A stretch of DNA of 64,000 bases from assembly GCA_951812725.1 (NCBI GenBank), contig OX638330.1, positions 2,046,001 through 2,110,000 on the forward strand. Direction: 5' to 3'. The notes beneath the pieces are model-generated. The model was not told the DNA's origin. It did not search any database and worked only from the letters and a program-made list of their open reading frames with translations. This document shows, in pieces, positions 25,830 to 34,965 of the stretch. Every line of letters begins with the position of its first letter. Position 1 is the stretch's first letter. Origin of the DNA: an uncultured Caldilineaceae bacterium (GTDB taxonomy: Bacteria; Chloroflexota; Anaerolineae; Caldilineales; Caldilineaceae). The position numbers were made by a program, and so were the translations under genes.

Positions 25830-28658
25830 GTGAAAAGTCGAGATAAGGCAGTCATGAGATCCAATTCCGGACAAGCCGAGCGGAAGTTCGTATTGAAGTG
25901 GAACCGCGGCGGTATCAGCAGTCTCAAACTGCAGGACGATGTCTACGATACTGAATACATAACGCCGGGCGAGACGCTGGGCGAGGTCTTGGTCGGACTT
26001 CGCATTGGCAGCGAAGACTGGAGATCGACGACGACTTTTGCCTCGGGCGACATACGCACTGTTGAGGACGATGGGCGCGGAACACGCGCATTTGTATACA
26101 GCGGAGAGGGACAGTTGCTGCACGGTTTGCGCGGGCTGGGACTGGTTGAGCGGTTCAGTCTGGAGGGAGACAGTCTCGTGTGGCAGCTGGAGTTTCGCAA
26201 CGAAACGGACCAGGCGGTGGAGATAGGCGACATCGGGCTGCCGCTGCCATTCAACAAGCGTTTTGTGCGGGACAATCTGGCCAACTACACACAGGTTGTT
26301 GCCCGCCACAGTTTCATTTCCGGTCATGGGTCGTTTCTCTTCTGGCAGCGTCCCAATGGCGTGGGACCCTACCTTGTGATGACGCCGATGGAGGGAACGA
26401 AGCTGGAATACTATGAGGAAATAGACCCTCACCCTTCTACGACCAGCGTTCCGTACAGGGTCTATATTCATTCGGCCGTCAGCGGCGGCAATGAAACACG
26501 GGGCACGTGGCGGCAGCCGCATACCTCTGTCACGCTTGCGCCACATGGCACAGAGGGTGACAAGGCTGCCTATGGTTTTCGCTTGCAGTGGGCGGATGAC
26601 TACGACGGTGTGCGGGAAGCGCTCTACGAGCGAGCACTGTTCGATGTGCATGTTGTGCCGGGAATGACAGTGCCGATCGACCTGAGCGCGTCTTTCTCAA
26701 TCCGAACGCTTCATAACGATTACACGCTTAAGGCAGAATATCCTGACGAGACCAGGATTGAGCAAGTGGGTAAACCGGAAGAAGATTCGCGTTGCTATCA
26801 GGTCCAATTTGCCCGTCTGGGCGAGAATCTGTTGACCGTAAATTATGGCGACGGCGGATATATGAATCTTGAGTTTTTTGTCACCGAACCGCTGGAGACA
26901 TTGATCAAGAAACGGACCGCGTTCCTGGTGGACAAGCAGCAGCATCGGGGCACGGGAAAGTGGTACGAGGGGCTGTTTTCGGTGTGGGACATGCGCGAAT
27001 CAGTTCTGCGCGGCCCGGAAAATACGGGCGGATTCGATGGCTGGTATGGATACACGTTGACCTGCGACGACACGGCTCTGCCGAAGGCACCGTTTATTGC
27101 TGCCAAGAACGTGCACTTTCCTGAGCAGAAGGAGATTGATGCGGTCGAGTACTATATCGACGAGTTTGTATGGGGCGGTCTGCAGCGCACGGACGAGGAG
27201 GAGCCATACCCTTACTTCATCTATGGCGTCCCTAACTGGTATGAGAACCGGCACAGCGAACACGGCTTTGGGTCCAAAGGTGAAGGGCTGGAACACATTT
27301 GGCGCAGCTATGATTATCCTCACATAGTCATGCTCTATTTCCACATGTACCAGATCGCCAAGCTATACCCTGGTTCGACCAATTACCTGGACAGTACGGG
27401 CTATCTGGAGAGGGCGTTCGGAACTGCTGAGGCACACTTCCGGCTGGCCGGGATCGGAGATATCCCACATGGCGGGCAAGGGTACTGGGCTTATCGACTT
27501 GGCTTGTACAATGAGATGCTCATTATCGATTTGATCGATGCCCTGGCTGACGAGGGATGGCAGGAGCGGTCTGACTGGCTGCGAGGCGAGTGGGAGAAGA
27601 AGGTCAAGTATTTCGTGTACGACGATCCCTATCCTTTTGATTCTGAATATCCATTTGACACGACAGCCTTTGAGACCACCCATGCGGTCGCCAAGTACGG
27701 TCTGACGAGGCAGGTCGAGCCGGACAGGCGGCTTTGGTATGACAAATACAGAGAAAAGTGGTACGAGCATTCCGATGTCAGTCAGGGGGATTTTGAGGAG
27801 TTTCTCGTCAAGCAACTTGAGGCAAATATCGCGCTGCGCGGCTGGCTGGAGCCGTCATACACGCTTTTGGGGGGAGACAATCGCGGCGGCGACTCGTCGC
27901 GTTACGGCCTTAGCTATATGTCGCAACTGGGCGGCTGGGCGATTGTGGATTATGCGCTGTATTTCGCAGAGGATCCTTTCCCATACCTGCGATTAGGATA
28001 TGCCTCTTACCTCAGCTCATGGTGTCTGATGAATAGCGGCACGGCCGACTCTGACTACGGGTACTGGTTTCCGGGCAAGGAGAACGACGGCGCGTCGGGC
28101 TGGGCAATTACGCCTGAGAAGTACAGCGGCATGTGGATCAGGCAGGATAACGGTAGAGGCAGCTGGCCCTACGACGGTGAGATAGAGCTGGGGTACGGTG
28201 CCGGGCTGCGCACTGCAGCTACAATCGTTGCTGAAGATCCACTCTTCGGCTGGTTTGCCTATGGCGGGCGTCTCAGAGTAGCCGACGATGTGTTTGAAGT
28301 GTTTGCGCAGGACGGGCTGCGGCAGCGATTACATGTTGTCAGCCGAGAGCAGCGATTACACATGCTGCTGGAGCGGGACGGCTTTGCCGCCAATCAGCCT
28401 GTCGTCTTGGGTAACATCTTTTCGTGTCCGGTTGAAGCTGCAGGGCAGAGCCCGGAGATCAGGTTTGCTCTGGAGAACCGGAGCGGTGACCGGCACCAGA
28501 CGACTCTAAAGCTGTATGGAATGGAGCCAGGACGATACGCGGTGCGGGTAGAAGGGGAACCGGCCGGCAACTTCGAAGTGAATGCGATGGAGTGGTGCTA
28601 CGTACCCCTTGCCGTGGGGCGCCAGGATTTCGTCGCAGTGGAAATTGAGCGTGGTTGA
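25830..28658 (+). CDS. Large DUF5695-like protein, possible carbohydrate-active enzyme
   Basis: A 942-residue protein matching what I recall of DUF5695. It opens with FVLKWNRGGISSLKL, followed by a beta-sandwich-like N-terminal half to about residue 350 and an aromatic-rich, probably (alpha/alpha)-barrel C-terminal half (RSYDYPHIVMLYFHMYQIA, HGGQGYWAYRLGLYNEM, SWPYDGEIELGYGAG). A Trp/Tyr/Asp-rich helical barrel after a sandwich is typical of glycoside hydrolases and polysaccharide lyases, but I cannot name catalytic residues. There is no signal peptide, so action is probably cytoplasmic. Starts at GTG 25830 or ATG 25854 are both possible. It follows the GH4/dehydratase/SDR genes and may belong to the same carbohydrate set. 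Confidence 0.7.
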   Translation: MKSRDKAVMRSNSGQAERKFVLKWNRGGISSLKLQDDVYDTEYITPGETLGEVLVGLRIGSEDWRSTTTFASGDIRTVEDDGRGTRAFVYSGEGQLLHGLRGLGLVERFSLEGDSLVWQLEFRNETDQAVEIGDIGLPLPFNKRFVRDNLANYTQVVARHSFISGHGSFLFWQRPNGVGPYLVMTPMEGTKLEYYEEIDPHPSTTSVPYRVYIHSAVSGGNETRGTWRQPHTSVTLAPHGTEGDKAAYGFRLQWADDYDGVREALYERALFDVHVVPGMTVPIDLSASFSIRTLHNDYTLKAEYPDETRIEQVGKPEEDSRCYQVQFARLGENLLTVNYGDGGYMNLEFFVTEPLETLIKKRTAFLVDKQQHRGTGKWYEGLFSVWDMRESVLRGPENTGGFDGWYGYTLTCDDTALPKAPFIAAKNVHFPEQKEIDAVEYYIDEFVWGGLQRTDEEEPYPYFIYGVPNWYENRHSEHGFGSKGEGLEHIWRSYDYPHIVMLYFHMYQIAKLYPGSTNYLDSTGYLERAFGTAEAHFRLAGIGDIPHGGQGYWAYRLGLYNEMLIIDLIDALADEGWQERSDWLRGEWEKKVKYFVYDDPYPFDSEYPFDTTAFETTHAVAKYGLTRQVEPDRRLWYDKYREKWYEHSDVSQGDFEEFLVKQLEANIALRGWLEPSYTLLGGDNRGGDSSRYGLSYMSQLGGWAIVDYALYFAEDPFPYLRLGYASYLSSWCLMNSGTADSDYGYWFPGKENDGASGWAITPEKYSGMWIRQDNGRGSWPYDGEIELGYGAGLRTAATIVAEDPLFGWFAYGGRLRVADDVFEVFAQDGLRQRLHVVSREQRLHMLLERDGFAANQPVVLGNIFSCPVEAAGQSPEIRFALENRSGDRHQTTLKLYGMEPGRYAVRVEGEPAGNFEVNAMEWCYVPLAVGRQDFVAVEIERG

Positions 28659-28708
28659 GGCCTTAGAGGCGGTCCAGGAGGAGCAGGCCTGCGAAATCCG
28701 TGTGCTCG

Positions 28709-29182
28709 CTAGTCACTCTGTTCGGCCTCGTCGCTCTTGAACAGGTCTGACCAGTGGCAGCTAGCCCACATGTCATACACATTTCTCAGCGACTTCACCA
28801 CTGTGTCGCGTGTCTGGTCTTCGTCATAGAACTTTCCCTTCTCCATAAACGACGTCAGCGTCTTTAGCCTCTTTAAGCAGTGCCGCCTGGCCTGCTCTCC
28901 TATTTGTTCGGCCGACTGGTCGCGTCCCAAAGTCATTGAAGGGATACCTTGCGACGAAGAGCCGGGCGGGGAATCATCTGCTGCTCCCTCGATTCGCGGG
29001 CGGAACTGCTCGACCCAAGAGCCCGGTGGAAGCCCATGATCCATAATCGAATTGGCGTCGTCGAGTCTCTCTTTGTACTGCTCAATAACGCGGCCGCTGA
29101 TTCTCTGGAGGGAGAGGGTTATGAGCGCGAGGACGATGCCGATTACACAGGCGAATAATATGACGGCGAGCAGTAAAGGCAC
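28709..29182 (-). CDS. Single-pass membrane protein of unknown function
   Basis: A 157-residue protein with one N-terminal transmembrane segment (about residues 3-25), then a cytoplasmic or external charged region rich in Glu and Lys, with a likely helix around residues 95-140 (EQARRHCLKRLKTLTSFMEKG). I do not recognise a family. It is encoded opposite to its neighbours, and its 5' end is divergent from the ABC importer operon. The frame is supported by the clean membrane anchor and the charged tail rather than by homology. Confidence 0.55.
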   Translation of the reverse strand: MPLLLAVILFACVIGIVLALITLSLQRISGRVIEQYKERLDDANSIMDHGLPPGSWVEQFRPRIEGAADDSPPGSSSQGIPSMTLGRDQSAEQIGEQARRHCLKRLKTLTSFMEKGKFYDEDQTRDTVVKSLRNVYDMWASCHWSDLFKSDEAEQSD

Positions 29183-29466
29183 TTCAGTTTCCTTGGATGG
29201 ACAAGGGTTGAATCCAGTCTCAATGACTATACCACGAAACGCTTGTCACTACAGGATTCCGGACCGGAAGATCATAAATATTAGGGCATTTTTTGGGCGG
29301 TTTGACAGCGAGGGGGGAAAGATTTAACATGTTAGCATTATACACATGATGCGCGTATTATTCACGCGTTCAACTCTCAGCTTTCCGGGGTAGTGACTGG
29401 CGAATAGGTGAGAGCCCCCTGGCTCAAATCGGCCAGCAACCTGCCCAAAGAAAACAAAGGAGGCCG
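29183..29466. other. Divergent intergenic region and structured leader of the ABC importer
   Basis: Holds a sigma70-type promoter (29302-29330), a small hairpin CGCGT/ACGCG (29352-29368) and the candidate folded leader (29388-29476) that runs into the upstream ORF. Confidence 0.6.
29302..29330 (+). promoter_or_regulatory. Promoter of the ABC importer operon
   Basis: Perfect -35 TTGACA (29302-29307), a 17-base spacer, and -10 TAACAT (29325-29330, four of six). It gives a leader of about 200 bases before the binding-protein start. Confidence 0.5.
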
Positions 29467-29476
29467 ATGCGTACCC
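29388..29476 (+). promoter_or_regulatory. Candidate structured mRNA leader
   Basis: Nested pairings: GGGTA (29388-29392) with TACCC (29472-29476) closes the element. GGC (29399-29401) plus AGGT (29406-29409) pair with ACCTGCC (29439-29445), leaving a GAAT bulge. Inside, hairpin GAGCC-CCCT-GGCTC (29412-29425) competes with CTGGC/GCCAG (29419-29436), because they share bases. The Shine-Dalgarno of the upstream ORF (29456-29463) lies within the closed region. I cannot assign it to a known riboswitch class. Confidence 0.4.
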
Positions 29477-29541
29477 TTTCTGGAGTGAGGTCCGTAAGAG
29501 TTTATCTTCCACACGATCAGTCCAAAGGAGTGACCCGATGA
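29467..29541 (+). CDS. 24-codon leader ORF overlapping the binding-protein start
   Basis: ATG 29467 is preceded by an AAAGGAGG Shine-Dalgarno at 29456-29463 (spacing three bases). The frame reads 24 sense codons and stops at TGA 29539-29541, which overlaps the ATG of the solute-binding protein (ATGA at 29538-29541). The encoded peptide is basic (four Arg, one Lys) and has no membrane segment. The arrangement suggests translational coupling or an attenuation-type leader peptide. No run of identical codons is present, so a classic amino-acid attenuator is not obvious. Confidence 0.5.
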   Translation: MRTLSGVRSVRVYLPHDQSKGVTR

Positions 29542-31580
29542 GGAAAACACTGTTTTATCTGCTCGTTGCGATCGCTGCGATCGCGTTGCTGGCCGCGTGT
29601 GGTGCGCCGCAGCCGGCGGCCGAGGAAGCAATGGAGGAGGCGCCTGCAGCCGCGGACACATCGGAAGAGGCAATGGCCTCATCTTCCTATGAGAGCTGTC
29701 TCGAGTCGCAGGCCGCAGGGATGAATTTCTGCGAGGCGCCGATGTTGGCGGAGCGAGTTGCAGCGGGCGAGCTGCCTCCTGTTGATGAGCGTCTTCCTGT
29801 CAATCCGGTGGTCGGAAACAATCGTATTCCGGACTGGCAAGCGGTAATGGAGCGGGGCGAGTACGGCGGCACGTTGCGTCTGCTGGACTTCGACGCCGGC
29901 ACGATCGGCCATGACGCCGGCTGGATTTCAAACGAGCCCTGGGTGGAGACAGAGGACATTGCGCATGACTTTGCCACGATGACTGGCAATATCTTCGACC
30001 TGGAGATCAGTGACGACGATACGGAATTCACCTTCCACATGCGCAAAGGCATGAAGTTTTCGAACGGCGCTGATTTTGACACCGAGGACGTTCAGTTCTT
30101 CTGGGACAATATCTTGCATAACGAGACTCTCACGCCAATTATAGGTAGCTCCTGGCGTGCGGGCAACACACCGACCGGCAATGTCGGGGTGCTCGAGGTG
30201 ATCGACCGGTACACTTTCAGGATCACGTACGACGCGCCCTATGGCGGCTGGCCCGGTCTCTTCACTTACGGAGGCGGACCACACCGCTTTACAGACAGCG
30301 ATTACCTGAAGAAGTTCCATGGCGACTTCGCGGATGCGGATGAGCTGGCGGCGTTGCTAGACGAGCATGGTTTCGAAGCCGGTGAGTGGAACCGCCTGTA
30401 TGGCATATTCAACAGTGGCAACCGGCAGCATGAGACTGGCCTGCCTTCACTTGGTCCTTACGTCTTGACGGAGATGGGGGAAACGCAGGCAGTGATGGAG
30501 CGAAATCCCTATTACTGGAAGGTGGACGAGTGGGGCCAGCAACTGCCGTATATCGACCGCTTGCAGATCTCGATTGTGCCGGACGTTAATGCCGCCACGC
30601 TGAAGATCATTGCGGGCGAAGCAGATATGGTGCGCCGCGGCGTCAACCCGGCCGACATGGCTCTTTATGTGCAGAATGCGGAAGACAAGGGTTATGAGGT
30701 CGTTGTGCTGGACATGCATGCGTCAACAGGTGAAATCTACCTGAATATGACTTACGCTGACGAAGCGTGGCAGGAGGTCGTGAACGATATAGAGTTCCGC
30801 AAGGCGCTCTCCTTTGCGGTCGACCGCGCCACGCTAATTGACGCAGTTTACTCCGGTCTGGCAGAACCGCCACAGACGATGGACCCGACCACGGACGTAG
30901 AGCAGGCAGAGGCGATCCTTGATTCGCTGGGTTTGGATCAGCGCGACGCGGACGGCTGCCGTCTGACGCCAAGTGGTCTGCCGATCACGATCCAGTTCAA
31001 TTTCACCCCTTTCACGGGCGAATCTCTGCCGACGGCAGAAATCGTGGCGGAGAACTGGAATGACATTGGCATCTGCACGACCGTCAAACAGCTGGAGCAG
31101 AACCTCTTCCTGACCCAAGCCGGCGCCAATGAGACGCAGGCAATGGTCTGGTGGGCACACTATCCCCGCTGGCCGTGGCATGAGGCCAACGACTATATCG
31201 GCCAGGCCTGGCAGCGCCATTACGCTCCCTTGTGGATGGCGTGGTATGAGTGGAATCTGGGCGGAGGCAAGGCGGCGTCGGACAATTCTGATGAGACCGA
31301 TCCCTTGATCGTGGGTGTTGAGCCGCCGCAAGCCTACAAGGACCTGCGCAGATTGCAGGCCGAGCTCTTCGCGACCTCGAAGGCGGCTGAGCACGAAGTG
31401 ATCTGGGCGGAGATGATAGCGATTTTCCGCGATAACTACTACTGGATTTCAGGTGCTGACCCGCTCAAGAATCCTCTGATTGTGAATGAAGGACTTGGCA
31501 ACGTGGCCAAGAGGGGCTTCCATATCCAGTCGGCCAATGAGGCTGAATTCTACTACTGGGTGGATGAGACCCGACGCTGA
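29538..31580 (+). CDS. ABC transporter solute-binding lipoprotein (family 5)
   Basis: A 680-residue extracytoplasmic binding protein of the SBP_bac_5 (DppA/OppA) family. The lipoprotein signal ends in LLAAC with the lipidated Cys21, followed by a Glu/Ala-rich linker. The mature part has the extra N-terminal stretch LAERVAAGELPPVDERLP before YGGTLRLLDFD that marks a large Chloroflexota-type subgroup. The family core follows (TFHMRKGMKFSNG, VDRATLIDAVYSG). It delivers peptides, oligosaccharides or other sizeable solutes to the permeases encoded next. The ATG has its own AAAGGAG (29524-29530) and overlaps the stop of the 24-codon leader ORF. Ligand unknown. Confidence 0.95.
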   Translation: MRKTLFYLLVAIAAIALLAACGAPQPAAEEAMEEAPAAADTSEEAMASSSYESCLESQAAGMNFCEAPMLAERVAAGELPPVDERLPVNPVVGNNRIPDWQAVMERGEYGGTLRLLDFDAGTIGHDAGWISNEPWVETEDIAHDFATMTGNIFDLEISDDDTEFTFHMRKGMKFSNGADFDTEDVQFFWDNILHNETLTPIIGSSWRAGNTPTGNVGVLEVIDRYTFRITYDAPYGGWPGLFTYGGGPHRFTDSDYLKKFHGDFADADELAALLDEHGFEAGEWNRLYGIFNSGNRQHETGLPSLGPYVLTEMGETQAVMERNPYYWKVDEWGQQLPYIDRLQISIVPDVNAATLKIIAGEADMVRRGVNPADMALYVQNAEDKGYEVVVLDMHASTGEIYLNMTYADEAWQEVVNDIEFRKALSFAVDRATLIDAVYSGLAEPPQTMDPTTDVEQAEAILDSLGLDQRDADGCRLTPSGLPITIQFNFTPFTGESLPTAEIVAENWNDIGICTTVKQLEQNLFLTQAGANETQAMVWWAHYPRWPWHEANDYIGQAWQRHYAPLWMAWYEWNLGGGKAASDNSDETDPLIVGVEPPQAYKDLRRLQAELFATSKAAEHEVIWAEMIAIFRDNYYWISGADPLKNPLIVNEGLGNVAKRGFHIQSANEAEFYYWVDETRR

Positions 31581-31713
31581 GTTAGGAATTTGAAGGACGG
31601 GGGGCGCGCACCACTCGCTCCTCGTTCTTCTTCGATCCACGTGCAAGTGTCGAAGCGGCAGGCAGCACATATCAAGACATCTCCCCACTGCGTTCTGACA
31701 GGAAACGGCGTCC

Positions 31714-32712
31714 ATGCTTACACAGTACATAGGCAGGCGGCTACTGTTGCTGGGTCCGTTACTATTCATTATTTCCATAATCTCATTTGTATTGATCCAG
31801 TTGCCGCCGGGGGATATCCTGAATATGGAAGTTCTGCGTTTGCGCTCGGCCGGAACGCAGGTTTCCGAGGAGCAGGTGGAAGCCCTGCGGCAGTTGTACG
31901 GGCTGGACAAGTCGCTGCCGGAGCAGTACTGGCTGTGGATTACCAATATCCTTTTTGAGGGTAATTTCGGAACGTCGTTTACCTACGTTAAACCTGTCAG
32001 CGAGATTCTGGCAGCGCGCGTTCCTTTGACGGCGGCAGTGTCGATCTTCACAGCGGTCTTTGTCTGGATCATGGCGGTGCCGATTGGCGTCTACTCTGCC
32101 ACCCACCAGTACTCCTTGGTCGACTACTTCTGGACATTTGTGTCGTTTATCGGCGTGGCGACGCCCGGCTTTTTACTGGCGCTCGTCTTCCTTTGGATGG
32201 CGTTCGTCATGTTCGACATATCCGCAATCGGCCTATTCTCTCAGGAGTATGAGTCCGCGCCCTGGAGTTGGGCCAAAATCATAAACATGCTCCAGCATAT
32301 CTGGATCCCTATTGTTATTATTGGCATGGCCCACACTGCGGGAATGATGCGGACAATGCGGGGCATGATGTTGGACGAGCTGAACAAGCAATATGTGATT
32401 ACGGCGCGTTCCAAGGGGCTGACCGAGACGCGGCTGCTGGTGAAGTATCCGGTTCGAACCTCCATGAATCCGGTATTCAGTACGATAGGCTGGATGTTGC
32501 CCGGCATAATATCCGGGGAAGTGCTGGTCTCGATGGTATTGAATATCCCTACAACCGGTCCCGTTCTTCTACAGGCGCTTTTGAATCAGGACATGTTTCT
32601 GGCGGGCAGCATCGTATTTATCCTCAGTGTCCTGACCGTAATTGGCACGCTAATTTCCGACATTTTGCTGGTCTGGCTGGACCCGCGCATTCGTTATGAA
32701 GGGGTAGCTTGA
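31714..32712 (+). CDS. ABC transporter permease, DppB/OppB type
   Basis: A 332-residue inner-membrane permease with about six transmembrane helices. The N-terminus MLTQYIGRRLLLL, the LPPGD motif in the first periplasmic loop (about residue 30), the EQYWLWITNILFEGNFGTSF stretch, and the EAA loop ending ITARSKGLTETRLLVKYP are diagnostic of the DppB subfamily. It pairs with the DppC-type permease encoded immediately after, whose ATG overlaps this gene's TGA (32710-32714), and with the binding lipoprotein 134 bases upstream. Confidence 0.96.
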   Translation: MLTQYIGRRLLLLGPLLFIISIISFVLIQLPPGDILNMEVLRLRSAGTQVSEEQVEALRQLYGLDKSLPEQYWLWITNILFEGNFGTSFTYVKPVSEILAARVPLTAAVSIFTAVFVWIMAVPIGVYSATHQYSLVDYFWTFVSFIGVATPGFLLALVFLWMAFVMFDISAIGLFSQEYESAPWSWAKIINMLQHIWIPIVIIGMAHTAGMMRTMRGMMLDELNKQYVITARSKGLTETRLLVKYPVRTSMNPVFSTIGWMLPGIISGEVLVSMVLNIPTTGPVLLQALLNQDMFLAGSIVFILSVLTVIGTLISDILLVWLDPRIRYEGVA

Positions 32713-33869
32713 TGACCGAGAGCGTCCGGCATGAAGCTGGGCCAGCGGTCGAGGCGGCAGAACCTGCGGACGTTGCAGACCGCGAGAAACAGGAACTTTA
32801 CACGGCTTCGCAGCGGCAGCTGATCTGGCGCCGATTCAGAAGGCACCGTCTGGCGCAGGTTTCGATCGTCATGCTGGCTCTGCTGTATGTGTTGGCAGCG
32901 TTTGCAGAGTTCATTGCCCCCTACGAGACCAGCCACGACTTCAAGGGATTCGTCTATGCCCCCCCGGCCAAGATCCATTTGTTTGACGAAGACGGCTTCG
33001 TCGGACCTTTTGTGTACGGGCTAAAGGGCGGCCGCGATGAGAGCTACCAACGAATTTTCGAGGAAGTAAAGGAGGAGCAGTACCCGGTGCGCCTCTTTGT
33101 ACGCGGCGATTCCTACGAGTTTTGGGGTTTGTTCGAAACCGACCTCCATCTTTTCGGCGTGGGTGAAGAAGGCCAGATTTTTCTCTTTGGGACCGATCGC
33201 CTGGGCCGGGATCTGTTTTCGCGCGTAGTTTACGGTACCCGTATTTCGCTGACGATTGGGCTGGTAGGCGTCTTCCTCAGTTTTGTGTTAGGCCTGATTA
33301 TTGGGGGTATTTCAGGCTACTTCGGCGGCGTTGTCGACGAAGTCATACAGCGGCTGATCGACCTGCTGGTGTCAATCCCGCAGCTACCGCTATGGATGGC
33401 GTTGGCAGCAGCCGTGCCCAGAGACTGGGATTCGATTCAGACATATTTTGCGATTACGGTGGTACTCTCGATCGTAGGGTGGGCCGGGTTGGCGAGGACG
33501 GTGCGAGGTCGCTTGCTGTCGCTACGCGAAGAGGACTTCACGGTTGCTGCTCGCGTTTCCGGCGTGAGCGAATGGCGAATCATTACAAAGCATCTGCTGC
33601 CACTCTTCGCGAGCTATATCGTCGTTGCAATAACGCTGTCGGTACCCGGCATGATTATCGGCGAGACTAGTTTGAGCTTTATTGGGCTGGGAATTCAGCC
33701 GCCGGCGGTCAGCTGGGGAACGCTGCTGCAGGATTCGCAGATGATCGCGAATGTCGCTCTTCATCCCTGGCTGCTTATTCCGGCACTGTTTGTCATTGTA
33801 ACTGTGCTCATGTTCAATTTCATGGGGGATGGATTGAGGGACGCAGCTGATCCGTATTCGATAAACTGA
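32712..33869 (+). CDS. ABC transporter permease, DppC/OppC type
   Basis: A 385-residue permease. The DppC N-terminal helix (ASQRQLIWRRFRRHRLAQVS, then a membrane segment) is followed by a long periplasmic insertion (about residues 60-165) ending in the family motif FGTDRLGRDLFSRVVYGTRIS. It is longer than E. coli DppC because of this insertion. The EAA loop FTVAARVSGVSEWRIITKHLLP is intact. ATG 32712 overlaps the upstream stop (TGATG), which indicates translational coupling. It forms the membrane channel with the preceding permease. Confidence 0.95.
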   Translation: MTESVRHEAGPAVEAAEPADVADREKQELYTASQRQLIWRRFRRHRLAQVSIVMLALLYVLAAFAEFIAPYETSHDFKGFVYAPPAKIHLFDEDGFVGPFVYGLKGGRDESYQRIFEEVKEEQYPVRLFVRGDSYEFWGLFETDLHLFGVGEEGQIFLFGTDRLGRDLFSRVVYGTRISLTIGLVGVFLSFVLGLIIGGISGYFGGVVDEVIQRLIDLLVSIPQLPLWMALAAAVPRDWDSIQTYFAITVVLSIVGWAGLARTVRGRLLSLREEDFTVAARVSGVSEWRIITKHLLPLFASYIVVAITLSVPGMIIGETSLSFIGLGIQPPAVSWGTLLQDSQMIANVALHPWLLIPALFVIVTVLMFNFMGDGLRDAADPYSIN

Positions 33870-33915
33870 CAGGCTCCCTAGGGTGGAGAGATCCATCCAG
33901 TCTTCAAGAGACAGA

Positions 33916-34965
33916 ATGGCCCACGACTCGCTGCTTGAAATCAAGAATCTGATGACCCATTTCCACCTGCATGAAGGAATTGTGCGGGCGGTCGACGGCG
34001 TGTCGTTCGAAGTGCGACGCGGCCAGACACTGGGCATCATTGGAGAGAGCGGTTGCGGCAAATCGGTGACGGCGCACTCGATTCTGCGGCTGGTGCCTTC
34101 CCCGCCTGGCAACATAGTGAACGGCGAGATCCTGTTGCATCGGGGCGAGAATGGCAACGAGGACGGATTTGTCGATTTGGCCCAGTTGGATCCGCGCGGT
34201 GCGGATATCCGTGCGATCCGCGGCGCCGAGATCAGCATGGTTTTTCAGGAACCGATGACTTCGTTCGGACCGATGCATACGGTCGGCAACCAGATCATCG
34301 AGAGCATCCTGCTCCATCAAGAGGGCCTGGACAGTTCGGAGGCCAGGGAGCTGGCGATCGAGAATCTGCGAAGAGTGGGAATACCGCGGGCAGAACAGAT
34401 TGTTGACGCCTATCCCCACCAGTTGAGCGGCGGCATGAGGCAGCGGGCGATGATCGCGATGGCGCTCTCCTGCTCGCCCCGTCTCCTGATCGCTGACGAG
34501 CCGACGACTGCTCTGGACGTTACGATTCAGGCGCAGATCCTGGAGCTCATGACGGTGTTGCAGGAGGAGTACGGTATGGCTGTCATTTTCATTACGCACA
34601 ATTTGGGTGTGATAGCCGAGGTCGCGGATGAAGTGGCGGTCATGTATCTGGGGCGAATCGTGGAGCAGGCAGGCGTAAATGAACTTTTCGACAATCCGCA
34701 ACATCCTTATACGCAGGGGCTGCTGAATTCGATTCCCCACATCGACGAAGCGAAGTTAACGCGCTTGCGTGCCATCGAGGGCGTTGTGCCCGATCCGTAT
34801 GATATCCCAAGCGGCTGTGCTTTCAGTGACCGTTGTCCCAGCTTCATGCCGGGAAAGTGCGACAGTGCTATGCCGGACCTGGCCGCGACGGGCCCTGAGC
34901 ATCGCGTCCGCTGCTTCCTCTATTCGGAGGCTGAGGAGATAGTGACCGAGGTTGCCGATGGCTGA
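33916..34965 (+). CDS. ABC transporter ATP-binding protein, DppD/OppD type
   Basis: A 349-residue ATPase. Walker [10 protein letters not shown]-loop FQEPMTSF, signature LSGGMRQR, Walker [13 protein letters not shown] and the C-terminal OppD/DppD cysteine region ([16 protein letters not shown]) are all present. That region carries an iron-sulfur-type motif in some relatives. ATG 33916 was preferred over GTG 33883 because the family start is SLLEIKNL. The C-terminus overlaps the next ATPase gene by eight bases. It powers the DppB/DppC-like channel. Confidence 0.95.
   Translation: MAHDSLLEIKNLMTHFHLHEGIVRAVDGVSFEVRRGQTLGIIGESGCGKSVTAHSILRLVPSPPGNIVNGEILLHRGENGNEDGFVDLAQLDPRGADIRAIRGAEISMVFQEPMTSFGPMHTVGNQIIESILLHQEGLDSSEARELAIENLRRVGIPRAEQIVDAYPHQLSGGMRQRAMIAMALSCSPRLLIADEPTTALDVTIQAQILELMTVLQEEYGMAVIFITHNLGVIAEVADEVAVMYLGRIVEQAGVNELFDNPQHPYTQGLLNSIPHIDEAKLTRLRAIEGVVPDPYDIPSGCAFSDRCPSFMPGKCDSAMPDLAATGPEHRVRCFLYSEAEEIVTEVADG

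Noticed and set aside
29388-29476. ZTP or SAM-type riboswitch assignment for the leader
   Set aside because: Only short motif fragments match (GTGACTGGCGAA-like 5' part, GCAACC); the rest of either consensus, including the ZTP 3' CCGCCTGGGC, is absent. Kept as an unassigned structure.
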